Both the position numbers and the translations under genes were made by a program. This document shows positions 1-7,870 of a DNA stretch of 11,756 bases, piece after piece. Position 1 is the first letter of the stretch, and every line of letters starts with the position of its first letter. The DNA lies in assembly GCA_003833135.1 (NCBI GenBank), contig QZLH01001029.1, positions 6,614-18,369 of the forward strand. The letters are read 5' to 3'. The notes under the pieces were generated by a model, which was not told the origin of the DNA, did not search any database, and saw only the letters and a list, made by a program, of their open reading frames with translations. Source of the stretch: Oehlia diaphana (taxonomy: Eukaryota > Glomeromycota > Glomeromycetes > Glomerales > Glomeraceae).

Positions 1-151
1 ATTTTCGCTAAGCCACTATTTATCAAATGATTATCACGTGATCTATATTACTGTGTGTAACCTAAGATTTCCGCTATCCCCCCCACCCCCTAGGATATTA
101 GGTAATATCTGTCACTGCCCTAATGATTTCTTAAAAATAAAGAAAAAATTA
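1..151. other. C-rich flank without gene
   Basis: No coding frame was seen. The stretch has a perfect 10-bp palindrome ATCACGTGAT (about 36-45), a C-rich run (about 78-92) and a small hairpin GATATT-AGGT-AATATC (about 94-109). The C run and the CACGTG/GTGATCTA string faintly resemble the C-rich ends and interior of the MITE at 5916-6225, so this may be a fragment of a related element, but the match is too short to claim. It lies just downstream of the hAT stop codon and could be the remains of that element's 3' end. Confidence 0.35.
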
Positions 152-902
152 TTATTTTTCATCTACATCACCTACATTGATGAATTCATTTAATAAATCC
201 TTTACATTATAGTTAAAATTTTCTTCCCCATCACTTTCTTGTTCGCTTTCTTGCTCATCATCATTACCATCATTTGTATTAATTTTTTCATATTTTTCTT
301 CAGATTCATCTAAAATATCATCTGAAATCTTTTCAATTTCTTCAATTATTAATTTGTGTGATAAATTAACAAATTTGTCAATTCATACATGTTTTATTAG
401 GACAACACAATTATCTGGAAAAATTGTAATTTGATTAGGTAAACTTTCATTTGATAAAACATCATATTCATCATTATCATCATTAGTTTTTGCCAGAGCC
501 TCTGCAATTCAAATGTTCATTTCAGTTTTACTAATACAAGTATCATTTTTTTCTATATTGTAAAAACTGTTCTCTTTCTTAACATTGGACTTCTAATACA
601 TAATCATTTTGGCCATAAATTCTAGTCGACTTATATTTAAATTTAAATGTCGATCATTAGATAGCAAGCCAAGTGTTTGAGAATCCTTATTTGCAACTGT
701 GAAATTTAGACAAATCACTAGCGACTCTTGGGGCTGTTCAGTTGAGGGTCAGTATCAATCAAATTTTACCAATTTAGAAAATCGTCTAAAGAGCAAAATT
801 CATTAAGATCAAAAGATATTTTATTATTACAATAATTTTTAATTTGTTCGTATAGAGTTCTGGATTCTTTAAGATCAAATCCTAACCTTTTACCAATTGT
901 AC
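152..902 (-). pseudogene. hAT-family transposase pseudogene, C-terminal part
   Basis: Read on the minus strand this is the C-terminal third of a hAT-type DDE transposase, the enzyme that cuts and pastes hAT elements. After a frame beginning near IGKRLGFDLKESRTLYEQI come a SLDDFLNW segment, a broken copy of the hAT dimerisation signature (SCK-stop-GFS where CERxFS is usual, about 678-697) and, one frameshift later, TLGLLSNDRHLNLN and ISRLEFMAKMIMY. A long acidic tail rich in D, E and N ends at TAA 152-154. In-frame TGA at 509-511 and 383-385 both sit where W is expected (NI-stop-IAEAL, HV-stop-IDKF), consistent with TGG to TGA change. Several other stops and at least one frameshift make it clearly dead. 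The upstream part of the same gene continues at 1423-2058 beyond an inserted foldback element. Assignment to hAT is by motif recognition; no search was run. Confidence 0.75.
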
Positions 903-1422
903 ATCAGGAAATTTGTTTAGGCGTAATTTAGTGTAATATTTTGGAGATGATGTAAAATTTTAAAATATTACATTAAAAACGTAATATTACAGAAGTTTAC
1001 GCTCTTAAATTTAAATAATTATAATAATTTTATAATATCTCACTATCTACTGATCCAATCAAGACGATCTATAGCTCATTGAAATCAGCTCATCAAGATG
1101 AATCAAATGGTAGTAAAATCACATCTTTACGTTTAATAGATGACTTTCTATTAATGTAAAACTTTATTGTATACTATAAAGTATTCTATCAACTGTAAAA
1201 ATGCGATTTTACTACCATTCGATTCATTTTGATGAGCTGATTCCAATAAACTATAGATCGTCTTGATTGGATTAGTAGATAGCAAGATATTATTAAATTA
1301 CTATAATTATTTAAATTTAAGAGCGTAAACTTTTGTAATATTATATTTTTAGTGTAATATTTCAAAATTTTACACCACCTCTGAAATATTACACTAAATT
1401 ATGCCTAAACAAATTTTCTGAT
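903..1422. mobile_element. 520-bp foldback/MITE-like inverted repeat
   Basis: Two 245-bp arms, 903-1147 and 1178-1422, are inverted copies around a loop of about 30 bp. Pairing is collinear with no net indel: every paired position I checked sums to 2325. By hand count the arms differ at about 28 positions (about 88-89% identity), about 24 of them transitions. The ends read ATCAG(G/A)AAATTTGTTTAGG inward. No ORF lies inside. It interrupts the minus-strand hAT pseudogene, so it probably jumped into it, or it is a foldback rearrangement of that element. A target duplication is not certain: the palindrome AAATTT beside GTTTAGGC at both ends could be a 6-bp duplication or just part of the arms. 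The superfamily cannot be assigned. A transcript through it would form a long double-stranded RNA. Confidence 0.85.
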
Positions 1423-2058
1423 CTAGTAGCACACCTTACAATCTTTGAATAAGCTTTGGCTGTGAGAGGCTTACTCTTAAATTGGGATCTAGAAAAAAGC
1501 AGATTATATATTTAATATTATCAAACTCTTTGAATCTTTTATTTATCACATTATAAACAATGATTATAGAAATTTAATTAAATGATTTGGATAATTTTTC
1601 AAAACTGCTGATAGTCATATCAAACTTAAAAAACAGTCTCTAAGTGTCATTAATCTTAATTCTAAAGCCAAGATCAGTAGATCTAAAACGAATGAAAGAA
1701 TTCGTAAATCAGAAAAAAATTCTATGTTTGGATAACATGTTTGACCTTATTGTTCAACAAATTACTTTCATTAGTAATAATTTATTCTAATACTGGTTCT
1801 AGCCTAATTACTGAATTCACTGATTTGCTAGCCATTATCCATCATATCTTACAATATAACTTTATGCCTCCTCCATGAATACTATTTTCTTTGATAAGTT
1901 GTGTGAGTTTGACTCCAGCTTGATGAGAATTTTTAAAAAATGAAGTTAATATATTAACTTTTTATAATAAACGATCTCTAAAACTTTCTTTAAGTATATC
2001 ACATATAATAAGATTGATTGCATGAGCTATACATCATGCAATCAAATGGCTTAATCAT
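1423..2058 (-). pseudogene. hAT-family transposase pseudogene, central part
   Basis: Minus-strand continuation upstream of the C-terminal part at 152-902. In one frame from about 2058 downward it reads LSHLIA-stop-CIAHAINLIICDIL, KESFRDRLL, SFFKNSHQAGVKLTQLIKEN and GGGIKLYCKI-stop-W, then SVNSVIRLEPVLE. The string CKI-stop-W matches the hAT CxTRW core motif with its R codon turned into TGA (1842-1844, CGA to TGA). A further TGA at 2034-2036 stands where W is plausible. After a frameshift come NFFLIYE, FDMTISSFEKLSKSFN and a RFKEFDNIKYIICFFLDPN block, which is the typical pre-dimerisation stretch of fungal hAT proteins, and KPLTAKAYSKIVRCAT just before the foldback insertion. The BED zinc finger and the N-terminal catalytic region are missing. 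Multiple stops rule out function. Confidence 0.72.
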
Positions 2059-2105
2059 TATGTTATAATGTGAAATTAATTGAAGATTGGTTATTGCTCT
2101 TAGAA

Positions 2106-2211
2106 GTAAGTATATTGCTAATGTTTAATAAGAAATTTATTAGTACTTATTTAAAATGATAAAGACAATTACTAAAAAAAATACTTCCTTTTTTTTTATT
2201 TTTTTTCATAG
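2106..2211 (+). other. Intron-like segment before the MULE fragment
   Basis: A consensus 5' splice site GTAAGT starts at 2106. At 2180-2211 a long pyrimidine tract ends in CATAG, directly before the ATG codon at 2212 where the MULE-type reading frame becomes recognisable. The implied intron is 106 bp. The upstream exon is not recognisable, because the minus-strand hAT remnant lies right before it, so this may be the relic of a spliced transposase gene or chance. GT and AG are easy to find in such DNA, but a full GTAAGT plus a tract this long at the frame boundary is suggestive. Confidence 0.3.
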
Positions 2212-3048
2212 ATGGTAGATGATTCTTATCAACAAGAAATAGCCAGAAAGGATGATTATAATCAACCTCAATCTCTATTTTCTTCATTAATCAAAAACAT
2301 ATTCCATAATAGTATTTGGCAAGTATGAAAAGTAACTAGACATTGTGGACAAAAATCTGAACCACAACATATCATTTTACTTGATGACAGATCGCATTTA
2401 TGTACCTATCTTTAGCTCATTAATAAAGGAATTCATTTTTTTTGGGTTATGTCCTATTCAATTAATGCACAATTTCATATATCTCTTATTTCTTAATGAT
2501 GGTATAATTATAACAAATATAATATCGAACAACAACATAAAGAACTGGTATACCAAATTGACGAAAATAAATTAAAGATAAGTTTGCAATTATCATTTCA
2601 ACATCTTGCAAATTTTAAGCAAACTCTTAATATTGTATAACCTCGAGGTCCTAAACAAAAATATGGGTTTAGTATGGAATATGCTAAAAAAGCACTTGAT
2701 TTGGCTATTCAAATTGATAAAATCAATGAATTTGTCAATCAAATTGAATATTTTATTGAAAGTGTAAAATTGGAACTATCTGACTAACAGAAAAATGTAA
2801 TTTCTATGTATATTAGTGATCTATTACAAGTGAGACATAAAGGTTGACAACCTAATAAGTATAAATCATGTGGTGAATTTCAAAAAAAGAAAGTAAGATA
2901 TATTCAGAATATAACTAATACTACTAATAAAAATCGTAAAGAAGATGTTATGGCAAGCCAAGAGGAAAAAAAAAAAAGATGTTATAAAAATTGTAATCAA
3001 TCAAGTTGGACATTATACTCCAAAATGTCTGAATATCTAAAAGTATAA
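2212..3048 (+). pseudogene. MULE-type transposase pseudogene with broken SWIM finger
   Basis: One plus-strand frame stays protein-like over 278 codons, broken by stops at 2326, 2413, 2497, 2500, 2638, 2785 and 2845. The segment KVTRHCGQKSEPQHIILLDD followed by RSHLCTY, LINKGI and HFFWVM is the C-terminal SWIM zinc-finger region of Mutator-like (MULE/FAR1-related) transposases. The expected CxC is C-T-Y and the Cys-x-His part is deleted between GI and HFF, so the zinc site is lost. Downstream come YGFSMEYAKKALDLAIQ, a VRHKG-stop-QPNKYKS stretch (R to TGA; usual form KGR-P-KS) and a degenerate CCHC knuckle (CYKNC, then GHYTPKC after a frameshift near 3008). The frame closes at TAA 3046; the knuckle frame closes at 3038. 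Most stops are one transition from Q, R or W codons. The N-terminal DDE catalytic domain is absent. It stands back to back with the hAT remnant. Confidence 0.7.
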
Positions 3049-3860
3049 AAAAATTTTTTTATAACATCTAAATGTATTAATCTACTGTAATGAATATAAT
3101 AAATTGCATGATAGTTTAATGATTAATAGTTTTAATGATTAATGGTAATACAAGATTTTTTAATATAATAAAATCATATAATAAGTCAAATACTGGTAAA
3201 ATCACCTGAGTAATATCATCTCATGTGATTTTTACTTGGAGTACAAATTAGCAAACTTCAAAAATAAATGTGTAAAAGTGAACTTTTTAAGAATATTTGT
3301 GTAATATAAAAAATTATAAAATAATGTAAAGACCAGAAAGAGTGGATGGTTAAGTACAAAAGGTGGAATAAATTAAAGTTATTTTTTTAAAATTTTTTTG
3401 TTAAAAAATAATATATATATTTGTAAGTTAATAAATGTTGATCAATTTTGAATTTATTTTAAATAAGAAATTTTTTACTTTTTAAAAAAAATTATATCTA
3501 AAAATTAGGTCTTTAAAAGAAATAAAAAGTACTAAACATATAAAATAAATTATGTTTTATATAATTTATAATTATAAATGTTACTGAACTTGTAAGGTAA
3601 ATATACAGTATATATAATTTAAAAATATAACTGGAAAGTTGGTAAAATTACTTAGTAGAAGGAAAATTTGGAGTAAGATAAATTTATATATAAATCTTAA
3701 AAATTTTTTATAATGACCTTTATTAGAAGTAAATGGGATCCTATCTAACCATATGCTTCCTTAGTTTTTTGCTATAATTTATGATTTTATATTATTATCA
3801 ATTACTACAAAAAATGAAAAGGACATATCATAGTACCTTAGACATCACATATATAATTCA
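3049..3860. other. AT-rich non-coding stretch, likely MULE tail
   Basis: No coding frame was recognised. Apart from the hairpin at 3196-3235 it is low-complexity AT-rich sequence with poly(T) and poly(A) patches and no CpG seen. The first few hundred bases may be the 3' end of the MULE element, but no matching terminal inverted repeat partner was found. Confidence 0.4.
3196..3235. repeat. Short hairpin (inverted repeat)
   Basis: GTAAAATCACCTGAG (3196-3210) pairs with CTCATGTGATTTTTAC (3220-3235) around a 9-nt loop, with one mismatch and one extra base. It lies about 150 bp after the MULE pseudogene. It could be the remains of a small palindromic element or of a transposon end; there is no U-run typical of a terminator. 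Confidence 0.6.
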
Positions 3861-4503
3861 AATTGAGTTTTAGTAAATTCAGTCAAAATTAGGTTAAACT
3901 CATAATTTTAGATAGAATAAATTGATTAAAAATTAATTAATTGTCATAATTATGAGTTTTAGTAAATTGTGTTGATTTTACAAAGTCATATTTATATTTA
4001 AACAAATTGGTATCTTTTTTTATGTTTAACTTATCCTTTTTTTTAACTTTTATAAATAATATTTTTAAAAATATTTTTGGATTATATTTTGGCCAAAATT
4101 AAATAAATTCTTGCCAAAATTAGCATAACTCCATCTTATTAGTTTTGCAACATTTTATTTTTAATAATTATTTATATTTAATTATTATTTTTATTAATCA
4201 GTGATTATTATTTTATCTATAATCTACATATTTTTAATTATAATTTATAAAACTTAACAGTTTAATTTGTATAAATTTTTCATTTTTTTATTGGTAATAA
4301 AAAAAATATTGTTAATATTGATAAATTAACAATTAAATTTACTGATCTACAAATAATTTGAATAAACTGAAATTATATTTTATTAAGCAAATTTAAACCT
4401 ATATTATTTTAGAATTTTACTATAATTCATATTTTAAGTTTTAGCAAATTAGTATAGATTTAAAATGTAATAATTTGATTTTTAGCAAATTAGGTCTATT
4501 TTA
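3861..4503. repeat. Diffuse GTTTTAGYAAATT repeats and a 12-bp inverted repeat
   Basis: The 15-mer GAGTTTTAGTAAATT occurs exactly at 3865-3879 and 3954-3968. Looser versions (TTTTAGCAAATTAG) appear near 4438 and 4482, and TTGCCAAAATTAG near 4112. AAACTCATAATT (about 3897-3908) is inverted at about 3948-3959. The motif resembles the GTTTYRGCA motif of the repeats at 4504 and 6578, so this is probably an older, more decayed extension of that repeat family. No coding frame was seen. Confidence 0.45.
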
Positions 4504-4835
4504 GTTAAAGTTGCCTACCTAAACTTTTTCAAAATTTTACGATTAGTTCTCCAAAATTTTACTATAATTTTATATAGTTTCAGCAAAGTTTAACATTTAT
4601 AATAAGTTTCATTCAAGTTTTGTTTTTCTTTAGAGTTTTGCCAACTTTTTAATAAGATTTTCATATAGTTTTGGCAAAGTTTTGCCATTTCAGCATTTCA
4701 CCAACTTGCCAAAATTCCCTAATTTCTTCAGAAACCTTAATTTTAGTAAAAGCAAAAAGTGCTTAAATTTATGCAGATCAGTTATAAATTATATATATGA
4801 TGTCTAGGGTTCTATAATTACAGTATATATTGGTA
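4504..4835 (+). mobile_element. Decayed composite MITE, copy A
   Basis: This aligns in direct orientation with 6578-7023: both have TAAACYTYTTCAAAATYTTA, then ATTAGTT and AAAATTTTACTATA, then GTTTYRGCA motifs (4577, 4668; GTTTTGCCA at 4635 and 4679), CTTGCC and AACCTTAWTTTT. Copy A then lacks most of the central module found in copy B and in the 5916-6225 MITE. It resumes with GCTTAAATTT and ends in TATATATTGGTA, which fits a deaminated version of the MITE end GATATACGGTA. No ORF. The boundaries are approximate, and the left terminal repeat could not be found. Confidence 0.5.
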
Positions 4836-5222
4836 TGAAAGATGAAAGCATAGAATATTTTGCAATTAAAAGTATTTTAATTATTTGTACAAATATTTAT
4901 TTGACTATTTAATATAAATTAAAAATTTTTTTATTAATTATGAAATTAAAATCAATTTCTTTACCTTTAAAATAGAAATAATTTTTTTATTTTATCTTAT
5001 TCATTATTAGTAATTTTAAAAATTTTTCAGGTCTTTATCTAGTACAGTATAAAATTATTAGTAAATTTATGCTAATCTTTTATTACTTATTTATATATTG
5101 CTCAGGATTCTAGTAATTATTATTAATTACTCATTTAATAACGAACTTACAAAATCTTTTTATATAAACTAAAAAATAAATTATTTTTAGTATTTACATC
5201 TTTTTATTTTATATATTATTTA
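4836..5222. other. AT-rich stretch, nothing recognised
   Basis: Low-complexity AT-rich DNA with no repeat pair or coding frame that I can support. It lies downstream of the minus-strand coding fragment ending at 5223 and could contain its 3' untranslated part: AATAAA occurs on the minus strand immediately after that stop. Confidence 0.3.
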
Positions 5223-5411
5223 TTAGTATACTTTAGATGGAAATGTTGTATAGTTTACAAATTCATTTAATGTATTTTGAGTTTCAATCATTAAATTCTT
5301 TGCTTTTTTAAATTTTATCAGGAATTCAGAATAATTACATTCTATATGATGCCAAAAATTTGATGTATTAGAATTATTAATTTTGTAAAGTCATGTTTTA
5401 TCTCTAATATT
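5223..5411 (-). pseudogene. Unrecognised decayed coding fragment 1
   Basis: On the minus strand a frame runs from 5411 to TAA 5223-5225, broken only by a TGA at 5391-5393 in the context RDKT-stop-LYKINN, where W would fit. The 55 codons after it contain SNFWHHIECNYSEFLIKF and MIETQNTLNEFVNYT and end FPSKVY. This is long for a region where about one codon in ten should be a stop. No domain is recognised. Part of it aligns without gaps, in the coding frame, with a fragment near 8667-8711 (MSYQQLTAKEFTNYT, 8 of 15 identical), which suggests a shared protein family. The minus-strand AATAAA right after the stop would suit a gene end. It could be a transposon protein or a spliced gene relic; coding status is uncertain. 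Confidence 0.35.
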
Positions 5412-5414
5412 TTA

Positions 5415-5915
5415 TGAAATTAGATTTATATTTAATTTTTTTATAAAAATATAAATATTTAAGCAAATATTTGTTATTTTTCTAAAGAAAATAAAAATAC
5501 TTATAGGTAATTTAAGCATTTAATTATTTGTTAAGTTTTTGCATTATTGTATTCTTGTGAAAATTCTTTTTCTTTAAAAAGTTTTTTAGCAAAAAACTTA
5601 CTTTTTAAAAAATGGCACTTTCTAAAGGTTATTTTTTCAGCTTACTCATTTTTATATACAAATTACAAATAAAGTTAAAAATTAAAATCACATAATGTAA
5701 ACTTTAAAATCATTAAAATATTTGAATAAATTTAAAATAACTTGTAATAATTTGGGATAAGCAAAAGTACAAATGATCCTGACCTAATAAATTAGGTTGA
5801 ATATAAAACTCGTATTAAATAATGATAAATTTAATTCAAATTTTAAAAAAAATATGAGTTGGATCAAATAATCTGGGTTTAAAGCTTTAATCAGTTCAGT
5901 CCTAATTTGACAACC
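5415..5915. other. AT-rich stretch, nothing recognised
   Basis: No gene, RNA or clear repeat was seen. It could hold upstream exons of the minus-strand fragment at 5223-5411, but no frame is convincing. Only one CpG was noted. Confidence 0.3.
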
Positions 5916-6225
5916 TACCGTATATCGCGGGCCATAGTACCCCCCCTATGCATAGTACCCCCTTGAAAAATTTCATTGAATTGTATAGTACCTGGGGGGA
6001 TATTTTACAATTATCTCGTGATCCAGTGATCAGATTTGAGCCATCTTTTTTTTGTTTGATAGCTCTCATTGAGCTCTTCAAAAAAGATCGTTCAAATTGG
6101 ACCAGTAGATCGTGAGATATTCGCAAAAAAGGAATTTTTAGGCTTTGTTTAGTACCCGGGGGTACAGGGTCAAACCCCTGATTTTTGCAAGATACCCGGG
6201 GTACTGTGGCCCGCTATATACGGTA
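5916..6225. mobile_element. GC-rich 310-bp MITE with TA-flanked inverted ends
   Basis: The ends are 28-bp inverted repeats, 5916-5943 and 6198-6225, beginning TACCGTATAT(C/A)GCGGGCC with two mismatches. The outermost TA on each side fits a TA target duplication, as in Tc1/mariner-type elements. Subterminal AGTACC/GGTAC units recur near 5936, 5954, 5988, 6151 and 6161, a common layout for transposase-binding repeats. It carries no transposase. It is strikingly richer in G+C than its surroundings and keeps about 11 CpG sites in 310 bp, so it is probably a recent insertion. A minus-strand ORF of 74 codons overlaps its left end and crosses its boundary, so it is not a gene. The superfamily is inferred from the TA flank only. 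Confidence 0.85.
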
Positions 6226-6577
6226 TACTGAAATTTGAATTGGTTTAGTCTACATTGATACTTAAACCTAAATTAAAATATTTGATTTGATTCAATTCAG
6301 TTCTAAATTATAAATCTACCTAGACTGAATTAAACAAGTTAAGACAAAATTCTGCCTACTACTAAAATAGGTCATGGTCTAAGGTAAGATTTGCATATAA
6401 AACTCTTTAAAAATCTTACTATAAAAAGAAATTTTATATTATATTATTATGATTTTTTTTCTTTTTAGTTAATTAACCAATAGAATTTAAGCAAATCTTA
6501 AGGTAAGGTTTCATATGAAAGTGAATTTCTACCAGTGTTATATCTTAATAGTAGATGGGATTTTCTGTATTTTTGGA
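6226..6577. other. AT-rich stretch with a small hairpin and a short direct repeat
   Basis: GTAAGATTT (6384-6392) and AAATCTTAC (6411-6419) form a perfect 9-bp stem. TAAGGTAAGATTTGCATAT near 6380 is partly repeated as TAAGGTAAGGTTTCATAT near 6499. No coding frame was seen. The left end of composite copy B should lie here or at 6578, but no terminal repeat is visible. Confidence 0.4.
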
Positions 6578-7023
6578 TTAAGATTGCTTGTCTAAACCTC
6601 TTCAAAATCTTATGATTAGTTTTGTCAAAATTTTACTATAGATTTATTATAGTTTCGGCAGAGTTTCAGCAGTTTTGGCATTTATAATAAGTTTTGGCAG
6701 TTTCGCCTTTCTCCAGAGTTTTGCTAGTTTTTTGATATAACTTTAATATAGTTTCGGCAGAATTTCACTTTTTGGCAAAATGCCATCTTGCCTAAACCCC
6801 TAGGTTTCAGCAAGCAACCTTATTTTTGCTAATATCTCATGACCTACTATTTCAATTTGAACAATTATTTTTTATTTTGAAGAGCTCAATAAAAGTTATC
6901 AAATAAAAAAAAAGATGCTCAAATCTAATTAATAAACTACAAGATAAATGTAAAATATATACCCTCTAGATATTATAAAGGAATATTATTTATAGAAGAA
7001 GTACTATAACTTATAATATATAT
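6578..7023 (+). mobile_element. Decayed composite MITE, copy B
   Basis: The left part (6578-6827) matches copy A at 4504-4746 and carries GTTTYRGCA units at 6652, 6663, 6672, 6691 and 6751. The right part (about 6828-7023) is homologous to the reverse complement of 5916-6125 in the GC-rich MITE. Shared blocks include AATATCTCAYGAYCTACT, CAATTTGAAC, GAAGAGCTCAAT and GCTCAAATCT, ending in TACTATAACTTATAATATA where the MITE has TACTATGGCCCGCGATATA. Nearly all differences in that end are G to A or C to T. No ORF. So copies A and B belong to a longer family sharing its right half and right terminus with the short MITE. Confidence 0.6.
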
Positions 7024-7660
7024 ATCCATAATATCATATAGTATTTTCTGAAGAATTTTACAATTACTAAAAAGTTCATTAAATACTTTTTATGTTTTCA
7101 TATTTTTCTTCCATATAGTGATTTTTAAGAAGAATACATTGCTATCCACACACTTCAACTTTTATTTTTCAAAATTGAAAAATATATTATTTTAAATATT
7201 TAAAATAAAGTTATTTCTTCTATTTTATTATTTACTTTTTATCTAAAAAATTAAAAATTTTCAGATTATTTTATTTTTTTCTTATTAATAATTATCAATG
7301 ATTTTATATATTTCTGATAATAATTTATTTTCAAATAATAAAATTCATTCATTTTTCCAATCTTTTAATATAATATCCAGCTAGAAATTGGAATTGATTA
7401 ATCAAATCTCAAAATTCAACTCTAAGATTTAGCTTTTGATTTAGCTTTTGATTTTGATTAAATAGATTCTAATTAATTCTATATATCATAATAAAATTAA
7501 TCATTATTCATAATTAAATTTGTGATGCAATAATTTTATTAGGTGAATAATCTATTTTTTTTACAGTAATTTTGCTTAGATGTTATTAAATCTAACTATT
7601 AATGCTTAATTTTAGCTAAAATTATATAACTTATTTGATTTTTTTTAATTATAAGATAAT
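7024..7660. other. AT-rich stretch, nothing recognised
   Basis: Very AT-rich; I counted no CpG. There is a local tandem TTTAGCTTTTGATT duplication near 7430-7453 and no coding frame or RNA. It is probably decayed transposon sequence. Confidence 0.35.
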
Positions 7661-7664
7661 ATAT

Positions 7665-7870
7665 AAATTATTAAAATCTATTTTGTAATGGTTAAAAGTA
7701 AATTTAAATAACTCTAAAAATAGTAAGTTTAATATTTAATTAATGGATATTTAACTATTTTTAGGGTTATTTAAATCACTTTTAACTATCAACTAAGGTA
7801 GTTAATAATAATATTTAACTACTTTTAGGTCATTTAGACCACTTTCAACTATTAACGAAAATAATTAAAC
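7665..7870. repeat. 65-bp repeat cluster in minus/plus/plus order
   Basis: A unit reading TTAACTATTTTTAGGGTTAT then TTAAATCACTTTTAACTA starts at 7751. A diverged direct copy starts 65 bp later at 7816 (TTAACTACTTTTAGG). An inverted copy precedes both, with GTTAAAAGTAAATTTAAATA then ACTCTAAAAATAGT at 7691-7724. The inverted pair forms a hairpin with arms of roughly 35-60 bp. Most differences between the copies are transitions (GTTATTT/GTCATTT, AAATCAC/AGACCAC). It could be the ends of a small inverted-repeat element with one duplicated end. The function is unknown. Confidence 0.65.

Noticed and set aside
2345..2575. Plus-strand ORF of 76 codons
   Set aside because: It lies wholly inside the MULE pseudogene in a different frame. 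The protein-like signal (SWIM remnant, downstream C-terminus) is in the other frame, so this is a shadow.
152..3048. Mitochondrial-type code (TGA read as W) instead of pseudogenes
   Set aside because: TGA also occurs at R positions, and TAA/TAG at Q and other positions, along with frameshifts and lost zinc ligands. Decay explains all of these; recoding does not.
5902..6126. Minus-strand ORF of 74 codons
   Set aside because: It overlaps the MITE and runs across its left terminus into unrelated flank; it is open mainly because the element is GC-richer. No motif.
4504..7023. The direct repeats A and B as long terminal repeats of a retrotransposon
   Set aside because: No primer-binding site, polypurine tract or gag/pol coding lies between them, and their right ends match a DNA-type MITE terminus.
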